A stretch of 64,000 bases of DNA, taken from contig NC_033634.1 of assembly GCF_001540865.1 (NCBI RefSeq), forward strand, positions 2,122,729-2,186,728, given 5' to 3'. This document shows positions 35,188 through 46,748 of this stretch, piece by piece; the first letter of the stretch is position 1, and each line of letters opens with the position of its first letter. The position numbers and the translations under genes were made by a program. Origin of the DNA: Ananas comosus (lineage: Eukaryota > Streptophyta > Magnoliopsida > Poales > Bromeliaceae). The notes under the pieces are model-generated. The model did not search any database and was not told where the DNA came from. It saw nothing but the letters and a program-made list of their open reading frames with translations.

Positions 35188-36345
35188 TGGGAGAAAAGCC
35201 ATCAAGGATTGAAATACAAATATTTGAATAAAGTTGAATGAATGAGAAATAAAATTTGAGCTTTTTGTACTGAAAATAGATTACTTTTTAGGCATTCCAA
35301 AGAAAAAATTGTTTCTGTTTTAGCCTTTTCAACTGGATGCAGAATCTGTACAAATTGGAAGGAAAGTTCATGATACTCTGTAATTTTTTTTATAAATTGA
35401 TTGGTTCCAAAACCGCCGTAGTCGAAGGTTTTATTGTTTTATCTCGGTTTGATCCTACTTTAAGTTCACAACAAGATTAGTATGATAAATATATTTTTAC
35501 TCATTTCTTATGAATTGCGAGTTGGGTTTTGTTGGAAAAGGAATAACCTCTTCTGTGATGAATTGGATAAATTCAAAATTATCAATCCAACGGAGGGATC
35601 CAAAAGATACGGAAGAAACTTCTCATTTCATGGAGGCATGAAAGACAGTATAAAATCACAAATAAAGAAAATTTGGCCACCATACTCAAAATCAAGACCT
35701 TTGCCAAAGAATTAGAGCACCAACATGAATTGAATCAACTGAAAATGATGAAGTATACAAGTAGAAATGGAAAAGTGAGTGCATATCCAATGTATGTTCA
35801 TAGATAAAAGGATGAACCATGAATACTCTACGGCCTTTCCACACATGTTAACCCAGAGTGGTATGTTTAAGAAACATAAAGGAACTCGTTTAGCTTTTGA
35901 AGACAGAACAAGATTATCTGATTGAATGACAATTTATTAAAAGATTGTAAAGTTGAGTTATCGAAGAAATTGCTTTGCCTACCCATGAAGACACCACTGA
36001 GTCTCGCTATCAGAACATAAGCGGTGTGTGTAAAACAAAAAAACTACCCAACACAAAGGCATGTTCTGATTTAGTAGTTATTACAGTAGTAAATTGCAGT
36101 ATCCTGCTTTAGTCGAGAGGGTAAAAGTCAAACATTGAAAGATCATACCATTTTGCAATAATGATAAAAAAAAAAAAAAAAAAACTGGGAAAGAGAACAA
36201 TCTCATAGTATCATCTTAAAAATTTCAGCATAAACCGAAAAAAAGGCAATCAGGAACTTACATTTCCAAATGATAAGTAGATAGGAAAAATTACAATCAA
36301 GAGAATTAATAACTCCAATTATCCTTTCCCAGGTTTGCTGGAACA
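35188..36345. other. Convergent 3' region between carboxypeptidase and L35 genes
   Basis: The two flanking genes point towards each other, so this stretch should hold both 3' untranslated regions. An open frame at 35482-35715 shows no domain. An A-run is at about 36165-36184. Nothing else recognised. Confidence 0.5.
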
Positions 36346-37453
36346 TCAAGTTGCCTTTCGATTCACTTTGAGGTAAGGAAGCGCACCGATCACATTATCA
36401 TAATCACTTCTATTAACAGGGTGCTGCAAAAAAAAGAAAAAGAGAGGGAAAGAAAAAGAAATTATATAAGAAAGTTATTGACCGTAAAAGAAGTCAAATA
36501 TGTCTCCCAAAAATTCACCACTACAAACCATTTCCTATATAACTAAATAACCAAGACGTTCAAAGTATAGAATAGCTGATGCTCATTTTGTAATAGAAGA
36601 TTCGTTCTGAAATAAGTTGATTGGTGCATAATCCTTTCCATCGATTTGTAATGGGTGATGCTCAAACTTATCTTTACATGGCCATTTCTAAGTAATTGTT
36701 TAACTGTTTATTAATAAACTAATTTCTGTTTTCGATTCCTACACTCGAAGAACACATTAGCTACAAAACCTGTGGAAAAAGGAGCTGGTTTTGTCGAAAT
36801 AATTTTATTAAAATCTGCAATGTCATTAAAACTAAAAAGCTTCATTAGAAAGAAGAGCGAGATAATTTGAAAAAATCGCTGGTTAATTTAACAATATTCC
36901 CATTCAAGCAAATAAAACCTAAAATGTTTCACATCAGACATAAGTGAAAAAGGTAGAAGCTGATCTCAAACACACAAAAAGGGGGAAAAAAAGTGCTTTT
37001 TTACCATCTTGGAAAGGCGAAGCTTCCGCTTGGTGTTCTTCTTCCCCAGCAAGTGCTGCTTCCCGGAGCGCCTCCTCACTATCTTCCCACTCCCCGTCAC
37101 ACGGAATCGCTTCGCCGAAGCCTTCAAATCGACAAACTACGACATGGGTTTCGTCCACCGCAACGGATCAAAAGGGAGAAACGGGTGGTAAAGAATCGCA
37201 CCTTGTGGGTCTTCATCTTGTATCCTTTCGCCGCGAACACGGTGAGAGAGGAGGGCGTTTGCGAGGGTGATTGTGATGGGGGGAGGTTGGTGCGGAGAGT
37301 GAGGGGGGATGGGAACGAGGAAGGGGAGCAGGTGAGGCTGGTTTTGAAGGAGGGGAGGGTGGAGGAGAAGCGAACGACGCCATGGGAGAGGCGGAGAGGA
37401 GCTCGGAGAGTGGGGGAGAAGGGGGAGAAGCATAGAGCGGAGGAGGAGGCCAT
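36346..37453 (-). CDS. RPL35: Plastid 50S ribosomal protein bL35c
   Basis: Component of the large subunit of the plastid ribosome. Three exons: 37202-37453, 37005-37121 and 36346-36423, with phases closing, 148 residues. Residues 1 to about 73 are Ser/Pro/Thr-rich with few acidic residues, a typical plastid transit peptide. The mature part is the bL35 signature [20 protein letters not shown], then [30 protein letters not shown] and [20 protein letters not shown]. Plant nuclear bL35 genes usually encode the plastid form, and the transit peptide supports that. The ATG at 37451-37453 is the only sensible start. The gene stands head to head with the SDHAF1-type gene, sharing a short promoter with GGGCC motifs. 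Confidence 0.95.
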
Positions 37454-37860
37454 GTTTAGGTGCTCCTCCTCTTTTTCTTTTTCTTTTTAATTTTCGTTTG
37501 TGGCTCCTCTTAAATGGATCGTGTAGTTTTGGGATAATTAGAGGATAAAATTGAAAAAATGGTGTTAAATTTTTTTTTAAAAAAAATGGAGTGGATAAAT
37601 CTTATCATGGGCCGGGCCTATGACGGCCCATTATCAAAAATTTTCATATAAAATAAATATAAATATAATTTTAATATAAAATAAATATGGTCCAAGCGTT
37701 CGCGCGGAATCACGAGGGCCTTTAATTAATTGGGCGGTTGTGATTTCGAGCTATGACGGAATAAACGGTGGATACCCTGGCGGTTCATGGATTAGGCGGT
37801 GAACCAGGTGCAGGGAATTACTTCTCAGTACAGGTAACACCGACTCAGTTTGCTCCGCGT
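37454..37860. promoter_or_regulatory. Likely bidirectional promoter between bL35c and the SDHAF1-type gene
   Basis: About 400 bases separate the bL35c start codon from a plausible 5' leader of the plus-strand gene (GCGGGGTAAGT donor-like site near 37880). TGGGCC at 37608-37613, GGGCC at 37614-37618 and GGCCCA at 37625-37630 form a tight site II-type cluster, common in plant promoters of organelle-biogenesis and ribosomal genes. Shared use by both genes is inference. Confidence 0.5.
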
Positions 37861-39050
37861 CTTCTTCTGTGGAATCGCGGGGTAAGTTTCGCTTGATCGA
37901 TCGCTTGAGGTATTCGAACGATTCCTTTATTTTTTTACTTTTTCCATTTAATTTTTAATTTGTTTCTTTTTGTTTGTGTTCCATTTCCTGATCAATTCCG
38001 CATTGGAACCATCCTAATCAAGCGCTAGGGTTTTGTTTCAATCCCCCTCTCGGGGGTTTCCCCAAAAAAATCCCATTTTTAACCCTAAAAGGCTCAATTT
38101 TTTCTCAGTTGGAGTTATAAATATTAGCTTTTGGTTTTTTCTACATCAATGTTGGATTTTGGGTGCATTCCTGTATAATTTGATGCTCTTGTGCTTAAAT
38201 TTGCTTTGAGTTTGTTGTACTAAAGGTGCATATCCATGGAAGCATTGTAATGTATGCTTAGCCTTAATAATTTCTTAGAGTTGATTTCAGCGTCCGTATT
38301 AAGGGTCTGTTTGATCTTGCTGCACGATACCGTACTGTTTGATAAAGTGTTGTCTGAATAGTGCGATCAGTAAAAATGTTATATTTATACGCCACCAACA
38401 CTACTTTTGACGGTCAGAATCTCATTTCTGCTTCCTGATGCAGTAAAAGTTTTAGACTTTTCTCTTTGCAGAGTGTTCTAGAAGAGGTTGCTATTGCTGA
38501 AAGTGGAAGTAGAAGCTTCGGCCGCACAGGCACTAAAGGCTTATGTCAGAACTTAATTCGCGCAATCAGCTCCTTATTGGGCATTCTTACCATCTTAAAT
38601 GCAAGGATATGTAATATTTAGTTGATTGCACGTAGTTATAGTTTTGCCCTTAGAGTCCATTGTCGAACATTTGTATCTCTCGCTAATCATGAGATTGTGA
38701 AATTGTGATATATATACTGTTTGCTTCTATGTCGTAAGCTTACATTCAAAGATTTCTCCCCAGTGCACTTCATGCTAGAGTCTAATAAGTTCATGCTGAA
38801 AAGTTTAACATGTGAAGAACTTGCAGCGTAATTTGTTCTCTGTCCCTTCAGATTAGCTCTATTCTTACAGATGAAAATCAGTGGGTGATATTATTCAATT
38901 TGTCTACTTCTGAGGGTTTCTCTTTTCTTTGTTTTTCTGTGTAATAACTTCCCTTTTGCATTGTTTAATGAACAGATTGACTCGGCCAACTTGCATGCTT
39001 TTGAGGTATTATCTTTTACTTGGGCTAAGAGGCTAAGCACAAAATGCGAG
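37861..39050 (+). other. Probable 5' untranslated region with introns of the SDHAF1-type gene
   Basis: A donor-like GGGGTAAGTTTC near 37878 and acceptor-like TTTGCAG near 38471 and AACAG near 38975 could frame one or two leader introns. No coding exon was found here. The exact exon pattern cannot be decided from sequence alone. Confidence 0.4.
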
Positions 39051-40181
39051 ATGGGCTCCCGTCTGAAGCTGTCTGGCATGCAAAAGCAGGTTTTGGGCCT
39101 GTACAGAGGATTCCTGCGGGCAGCTCGATTGAAGGCCGCGGAGGAGCGTCGTGCGATTGAGTCGGTTGTTTCGACCGAGTTCCGCCACAACGCGAAGAAC
39201 GTTGATCGCAAGAATTTTATTTACATTGAGTACTTGCTGAGACGCGGAAAGAAGCAACTTGAGCAACTCAAGAATCCTGATACCACTGGCTTATTGACCC
39301 TTAAAGTGAGTGCGAAAGAAAACTAATTTGTTGCCTGTATTCTTGTCTTTTTTGAATTTTCGGGGGGAAAGGGGGATTTGTTATCCGACTCAATCACTTA
39401 AACATAAACCACAATAATACTTTGTTATGTTTGTAGCCGGTAGCCAGTATTTTGGTAAGTATACTCTTTAGATGCAACAGTAGGTAGGGTCAGCTACTGA
39501 TATGGAGTATCCTATTCTCTAACAAAGATACAAGTTAAACCTCTATATAGCATTTTTAATACTTTGGAGGGGGATATAAAGTCTAAAGAATCGGCTGTCA
39601 GAATAATTGCTTTTATGATATGTCAATTTGACAGAAACTTGAGTTATCTACTTCAGAATATTTTGGGAGCATTACATTTTGATGGTGGATAGTCAACATG
39701 AAAAATTAGATTAAATGATGAAGAGGAGTAATGATCTATGAAATGGAGAATCTGAATGCATAAGATTGATATCAAAGTGGACCCCCATTTTCTTTTGAAG
39801 GGCGCCTTCTGACTTGCTTTTGCACATTATTTTATATTATCGCTTTTTTGTGCTTTTCTGCATTTTATTGTGGTTTTGGTAGGATATATTCACCAAGTAC
39901 TTTATTACTGTGCAGTTGTTGTTGTTTTTAGAAGTATCTAATAAATGTATTACTTTTAGTTCATTATTTACAGATTACCTCTATTATTTGTTCCTTATTG
40001 GGTAATTAGGCGTAACTCATGGGAACATGAACTGTTCTAACAACTGCTTTTCGTTTGAAACTATCAGGCCTCTTCATCTGCCGCAGCAAGTTCGCAATCT
40101 GATGCTGGAACTTCTGTCCCTTCTCATGATCAATGGGATGTTGATGAATCAAACGATAACATTACAGCGAGTCGATCATGA
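39051..40181 (+). CDS. SDHAF1: LYR-motif protein, succinate dehydrogenase assembly factor 1-like
   Basis: Small mitochondrial assembly factor of the LYR family; SDHAF1 helps load iron-sulfur clusters into the SDH2 subunit of complex II. Exon 39051-39305 encodes MGSRLKLSGMQKQVLGLYRG (LYR at residues 17-19), FLRAARLKAAEERRAIESVV, EFRHNAKNVDRKNFIYIEYL and LRRGKKQLEQL. A strong donor (AAA|GTGAGT at 39306) joins in phase to 40068-40181, which adds 37 Ser/Asp-rich residues ending NDNITASRS. If the intron is retained the protein instead ends VSAKEN at 39326, giving 91 residues. The ATG at 39051 is chosen because conserved sequence starts right after it; an upstream in-frame ATG at 38961 would add residues that do not resemble the family. 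The LYR assignment is strong; SDHAF1 rests on recalled similarity to the plant protein. Confidence 0.85.
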
Positions 40182-43014
40182 TCACATATGCCCCCCTTCC
40201 TTTACAGAGAACTTAAGATTGGGAAAAATTTTGAATAGAAATTTGTTGAGATCTCCAACATGGTGAATTCTGTTATTACTAGTAGCCACCAGAAACCGTG
40301 CAGTGTTGAAATTCACATCACCAACATAGTTTTCGAGAATAAGACAGATACCAGATATATCTGCTTTTACTCCTGAGGTTCAATTCAACTCTCTTATATT
40401 AGTTGCTGTAACATGACTTCTTGAGCTCAGCAATCCGTGGGTCGAGTTATATGATTATAATCACATCTTTAGCCCAAACATGTTGTTCCAAGCAACAAAG
40501 CTGCATGCTTGTAAGTCAAATGTTACTCTTCACTTGATACAAACAAAATTTCAGCTTTAATTTCTGCTAATTATACTTCTGCACTTTTATAATATTTGGT
40601 TCTTGTCCTCTGTATTCCTGGTGAGGGATGATGTACTAGGGGGATTAGTCAAAAGATCAAAAATACTGAAAAGTATCTTTCTCCTTTAGTATACAGAGCT
40701 TCATCCTAGTGTTTTCTTTTTCTTTTTCGAATAAGAGTACTTAAAGAAGAACTGAAAGTTGCCTTGAATTATTATGTTAGTAGAATAATTGAGTGGGGCA
40801 CCCAGAACTCCTGTTCACACTATTCTTTCACAAGAGCTAGTAAGTATCAAAAATAGATTGCAAGTGAAAAATCAAATGGACCATGCCATGTGCACGGTGA
40901 AAAACAGTAACAAATGAGGTGATTATGTGGGGAATTCAATCCTCCACCTTGCAAAACTGAGGGTGATTTAGGACTAGCTCCTATACTGTATCGTTCGCCA
41001 AATGGATATGATAGTCAAAGAACCAGTAATAGTCTCATCACTATTCAATCACTCCCAACTTGAATTACTATTCTCATGTCATATAACATTGGTGATTTTG
41101 AAGATTATCCATGTAGCACAAAGTAGCCAAACAGTGAAAGTTTGGCCACATTGATGGTGACAAAGAGAACTTGGTACTTTGGACTTGTATACTTGTGTTC
41201 CTTGTTCTTCCCATCATCCACTAATATGAGATTTGTATGGAAACCTCTTTTTGTGCCACCCTCTCTCATTCTTTTATCTAGTTCAACGAGTATTATGGGG
41301 ACAGATGTGGACCTTAAAGATCTCAAATAAAGATATGACCTAACTTCAATAGACAATCTACAGTGCAGGATCTTCTTATGTGGGTTATGTGCTACACTTT
41401 AACCACTTTGACACTGCTGTGAAAAGATCAATAAAGCAGCAGAAGCCACCCATATCCACTGATGCTATCTTTTGTGTTTACTTAATTCCACACTTTCTTT
41501 TAGTAGTGGGGCTTTTCAGTGTGTGCTTAGGTTGCTGAATTGAGGAGGAATTGTTTTTCTAAAAGTGCTTATGGTAACATTTCCACATATTTTTGCTGTG
41601 TAGGAAAGCACTTGGTGGGGGCCCAATTCTCCACCTCAGCTTTCTCCAGATCTTTGTCGGCCACATGTCGATTTCGAGCCGCCAGGTGGAGTCGCCTGAT
41701 TGGTTCCTTCGTGTCGCTGTGTTTGCTTGTAATTGGGTGGAGAGTGTAAAAAAAAAAAAAAAAATCCCATTTTTGCTGGATAGAGCTAGAATATGGTCTA
41801 AATTATGCCAAATTATATATGAATTTGTATAATTTGAATTTGAGAGGAGCTTATTTTGCATGTGCCCTATCTTTGATTAAGAAAGTTTTGACATTCTCAG
41901 ATGAGTCTCAGGTGATTATTGCATCAAACCGAGTTGTGCAAAGATATAAAGGGAAGGTGATTCCTAAACTGTTGAAGAGGAATTTATTCTTAGACAGTGG
42001 ATGCTTAAATTCATAAAATGAGCTTATTCTAACCAACACTATAAACACCCAAGTTAACATTGCAAATTGTGGAATCACCACCTTTGTTGTCTACAAAATG
42101 TGTGTGGGATAATATGGAGTTTGACCCCGCATAATATTCATGAGAATTGGTACTTTGCGAAGAGCTACGTAAGTAGTTACATTCATATGGAATTTTAATT
42201 TCTTCTTGTAATAAGTTTACACTAAACACTAATTTTCGGTGAATGATTATATTGCCTAAAATGGAGCTTAGATTACTCTGTGGTGGCCTATTGTTAATAG
42301 TGCATGGGTTAATTAAGCCCTAATCATTAATGATATCAATGTATCTTGAGTATATATGATGATTCACGCTAAAACCTTTACCCAAAATTAATTGAAACAC
42401 TGCATTAATCTACCTCCAATACGATGAAAGAAGCAAATTAACCTCAAGATTTAATTGATACGGATGCGATGCATGCATTAATTAACATACACATTAATAC
42501 ACGTTTGATCAGCTGTATCTTCACCTGATACAACAAATCTCTTCAATAATTACATCAATTTAAGCTTCGCAGTTACTCTCCAACCTCCAAATATATTACA
42601 TATGATCATGTGCAATGAACTAAACATCTCAACGCCAAATTAAAGCAAATTAATAACCATGCATGCTTAATTTCTTGTAGAGACTATGTATAATATATAT
42701 GATGAAAGTATTATGTGCATATGTGTATGCGCATAAAGAATTAATGTGTATATATATATCATTCAAACGCATGTGTATAATACAAAAGTTTCCATGGGAT
42801 CATTATTGATGGAGCTTTTTGTGACGAAATATGGAAATACGGTGATCTCCTATTTATATCGTCAGAATTATTTTAGCCATTAAATATGAAAAAGTAAAAT
42901 GAAAAATATGTGATTTTTATATTGGGTTAGTCCTGATAAATATATAGAATGTGTTAAAGTAGAGAGAGAGAGAGAGATTAAAAGCTCCATGTAAGCTTCT
43001 TTTGCAAGATTCCT

Positions 43015-43016
<2 letters not shown>
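40182..43016. other. Intergenic region before the zinc-finger gene
   Basis: Starts with the probable 3' untranslated region of the LYR gene. No credible coding region. 42300-42900 is AT-rich with many ATTAAT and TGCATG words (upstream of the zinc-finger gene). The short open frames at 41105-41861 show no domains. Confidence 0.5.
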
Positions 43017-43072
<56 letters not shown>

Positions 43073-43099
43073 GATTGGTTTGATCCCTTTCCCATTACA

Positions 43100-43135
<36 letters not shown>
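43017..43135. repeat. Two (CT)n tracts, one running into (CA)n, upstream of the zinc-finger ATG
   Basis: CT repeats at about 43017-43057 continue as CA repeats to about 43072. A second CT tract covers about 43105-43135, followed by TAG and GGA trinucleotide runs to about 43163. A further short GA tract is at 42961-42977. They sit in the 5' leader or proximal promoter, 100-275 bases before the ATG at 43235. Confidence 0.9.
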
Positions 43136-43139
<4 letters not shown>

Positions 43140-43234
43140 GTAGTAGTAGGAGGAGGAGGAGGAGAAAGGAGAAGTGCAACACAAGAAGTAGAGATAATTA
43201 AGTAAGCTCAACTTATCATCATAGGATAATATTC

Positions 43235-43984
43235 ATGGATACCACCACCCTCTCAGAGAGCTCAAGCCTCTCCCTCTCCCAATACTCCCCACACCACAAC
43301 CACAACAAAGCCCACCCCTCCACCACGATGACGCACACAAGAGAAGAGCAAGAGATGTCTAAAGAAGAGAAAGAACCAAGAGATGATCATGATCAACCCA
43401 ACACTAACAACAACAACAACAGCGAAGAAAACAACCGCAGCGAAGCGTCGGCGGCGCTGCCGGCCGTCGAGCTCGACCTCCTCGGCGTCCTCGCCGCGCC
43501 GCCGCCGCCGGCTGAGCCCCGCGTGTTCGCGTGCAACTACTGCCGGCGGAGGTTCTACAGCTCGCAGGCGCTCGGCGGCCACCAGAACGCCCACAAGCGC
43601 GAGCGCACCCTCGCGAAGCGCTGCGCCGCGCCGCTCAACGGCGGCAGCAGCAGGCCTCTCGGCATCCGCGCGCACGCCGTGATCCACAAGCCCTGCCTCG
43701 GCGCGACGTCGTCGGCGGCGGCGGTGGGGGGAGGGTGGGTGTTCGGAAACCACGCTGAGAGCCGCCTGGCGGGGATCGGACGGCTCTACGCGCAGGACTA
43801 CGTGTTCAGCGCGGCGGCGAGGGCCCACGCAGCGAGGTTCGAGGGCGCGGAAGCGATTGGTTATAAGTGGATGGGTGGTGGTGGAGGAGGAGGAGGAGGA
43901 GGAGGAGGAGGTGGTGGTGATAGTAGTGTGAAGGTCAAAGAGGAGAAGGAGTTGACCGACGTTGACTTGACTTTGAAGCTGTAG
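43235..43984 (+). CDS. Single C2H2 (QALGGH) zinc-finger transcriptional repressor
   Basis: Plant C2H2 EPF-type transcription factor, intronless, 249 residues. The finger is [20 protein letters not shown] followed by [12 protein letters not shown], with zinc ligands Cys100, Cys103, His116 and His120 and the plant-specific QALGGH at 111-116. The C-terminus ends VDLTLKL, an EAR-type repression motif (LxLxL), so a repressor role is likely. An upstream ELDLLGVL motif at 79-86 is also leucine-rich. Residues 1-70 are Ser/His/Asn/Glu-rich. A run of 15 or so glycines precedes the tail, encoded by a GGT/GGA trinucleotide repeat at about 43873-43918. The family includes ZFP1-8, LATE and related trichome or flowering regulators; I cannot say which is closest. 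Confidence 0.93.
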   Translation: MDTTTLSESSSLSLSQYSPHHNHNKAHPSTTMTHTREEQEMSKEEKEPRDDHDQPNTNNNNNSEENNRSEASAALPAVELDLLGVLAAPPPPAEPRVFACNYCRRRFYSSQALGGHQNAHKRERTLAKRCAAPLNGGSSRPLGIRAHAVIHKPCLGATSSAAAVGGGWVFGNHAESRLAGIGRLYAQDYVFSAAARAHAARFEGAEAIGYKWMGGGGGGGGGGGGGGGDSSVKVKEEKELTDVDLTLKL

Positions 43985-46748
43985 AGACTGTATAGGCGTT
44001 GACTTTGACTTTGACTAGTTAGGCGTATGAGTTTGGGTTATATATATTATATATATAATATGTGCATGATGCAACATTAGATGATTATTATACTGTGGAA
44101 TTTAGTTTTTTTTTTTTTTCTCTCTAACTTTATATATTTCCCAATTTTTGATTGCAGAGTTGAATAGATTGCAGTGATTCAACTTAATTAGTTCAAGGTA
44201 TTCTTAAATTATGTGGATTTTTTTTCTCATAATTTGGATGGATTTTTTTTTGGGGTGCTTTTTAATTAGTTCAAGTGAGTGTGATTCACTTATTTTGATA
44301 AAATATCGTAATCTTCTATTACAGTAGTGATCTGCAGTTGATGTACGAAAAAGAATATATTGAATTACCTTAATTTGTATGTATTATTAATTGATAGAAT
44401 GTGATGACATGGACAATTATGTAAACAGCTACTAAAGTAAGGTTTTCTTTTAAAAAAAAAAACATTCTTTATGAAAAGAACTACTAAGCAAGCTGAGACA
44501 TTACACATATATGGGTATTGGGATTTTTGGTTAAAATTGGATTTCCTAGATTGGGTGCATTGAATTCTTTTTCAACTCTTCTATTTTGAGTTTGTGGTTG
44601 GTTTGAAATAGAGCCTTCTATGGAAGTGTCTACATAAAATTTACTAGTTCCTGCTGGTGAATAAAAACCTATGAATGCAATTAGAGAAATGTTTTTTTTT
44701 TAGGTTGAAAGGTNTTTTTTTTTTTTTGCCAACTAAGAAGGAGATTTAAATTTCTAATTTTCTTGTGTTTCAACTCCTTGATTTGCTACTAATAAATGGG
44801 GATCCTCTCTCTCACTCTTTATATATGGTTTATATAGCTGGCTAATTATATGAAAATCCTTATCATAAATATGGTCTCTTAAATGACATGCATGTACAGT
44901 ATCTTCTAAATTGGTTATTTGCTTACCATGCAAGAATATCTTCCTGGTGTTTTAATTGAATAGTGATTAGTAGTCTTAAAATTTGGATCCAATTTAATCA
45001 CATTATTATTACTCATAATTTGTGACCATTTCCACACAACCTGCTAAATGCCTTTACCATCCCTGTATAACCCAGTTGGATTATACATTGTGCTATAGAA
45101 ACTTCATTTACATCGTAGAAAATATATATATGTTGTCAATATCTATTTCAGAATGAAAAAGAAAAGTCAAGCCAAATAGACAGCCAAAAAGACACTAACA
45201 GACTTGAGTAAAATGAATAATGAAACATTCCGATTAAAATATTGTTCGAATTTAGGTATACTGATCGATTTTACATATCGAACAATTATTTTCAATTTCC
45301 TGCCACAGCAAAAGCTTCAAATATTTTTATCTGCTAATATAATACTTTTCAGAGCAAATTAAGCTATTTTAGAAGTGAGCAGAGCAGATACTAAATGCCC
45401 TCTACAGCATGCCTTGCATGGAATATAAAAGTGTAAAGCACATCACCCATGCTTAGTCCCTCATAATAGTTTCCAAAATATCCCATAAATCATGGGGAAT
45501 CGAATGCATGATCTCCACCTTTAGCAGACATGTTAATTATCAGAAATGAGCATGATCTTTAAGTTAAAAAAAGATCAACAATGGCATTATAGGGTTCTCC
45601 ACAACATTAATATATGAATTTTCTACAACTAAATTAAGGTCAGGAATTCGAATTACTGCATTGTGTCTATATTAGAGGCTCAAGTTTCCAACTTTGAATT
45701 TGGGTCATTATGGTTCAACATCTGATGATAAAAAGTTGCCTAAATTACTGTAGGCTTTGTTCTCCACATTGTACTTTCCTAATCTCTACCATAGAAAATT
45801 TTCTCCTCTTTATCAAAACAAAGCCTTCTATGTGCTCCACCATTCTTGCATCATAATCTCTATTTTAGGTGGTTGTGCTTCTACAGCTAATTTCCATAAT
45901 TAGAAAAAAATGGTGCTTTTAAATTATTAACATTGGTGAAGTTCTTTGGTTAGTTGTTGCCCAATTTATGGATAAGGTTATATTTTGTGTTATTATAGTG
46001 TGCAGTAGTTTAGGTCATTGTGTACATTATTTCTTATATGCAAGTTGGTCCAGATAAATCCAAACAATGTAGAATCAATGTTTTGTTTTATATGATGAAT
46101 TTTAAATTTGGTGCCTATATCTGATCTACAATGAACAGATGTGGTTTCAGGATAACTTAATATAATTGAACAATCTTTACTTAACTATTCTCGATTTGCG
46201 AAAAAGAGATTTTTTTTAAAAAAAAACCATGGGAGGGTTACCATGGTCTTATTATACAGAATTTTTTTAGAAAGATTAATCTCCATTTAAACATAAAATT
46301 GACCCTTCTACTAGATTGTTATTTGGCATGTATATTGGAATATCTTCTCTATTCCAAGAACCAGTACTTGGGTGCAGAGGAAAAAATAGATATTATAAAT
46401 TTTTGTTGCAATGGAAATGTCGAATGTATTTAATGAAAATATATGATGTTACCTCTTCAAACAGCTTAAATTCATCAGTAAGGCTTTCCCTTTTGTTTTT
46501 ACCTTCATACTTGTAGTTATTGGTCAAGTAGCAAAAACTCCTCATCCACACTACAAGAACACAATAGTGTATCACCTTCAAATGAGCTCTCACCATGCGA
46601 ACAATCAAATGTATTCCCTTGAAAACGTAATAACGAATACAATTTGTGGCCGTCCCGTTTCTCAAACAAAGAATACACAATGTTCGGAATTTCTCATACA
46701 AAAACACTTCTGTAGAACAAATAACAGGATGAGGCACCGTTTATCCGA
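43985..46748. other. Intergenic region with one N placeholder
   Basis: AT-rich, no gene recognised. The single N at 44714 stands inside a poly-T run after 'aggttgaaaggt'; unlike the 27535 seam I see no duplicated flank. The open frames at 46316-46737 have no features. Near the right end the 3' untranslated region of the minus-strand gene is expected. Confidence 0.5.
44714..44714. other. Unresolved base (N) in a T-run
   Basis: One N between 'gaaaggt' and a run of about 13 T. Homopolymer collapse or a contig join are both possible. Confidence 0.9.

Noticed and set aside
43262..43828. Antisense arginine/valine-rich open frames over the zinc-finger gene
   Set aside because: Shadows of the GC-rich coding strand; the sense frame has the C2H2 finger and EAR motif.
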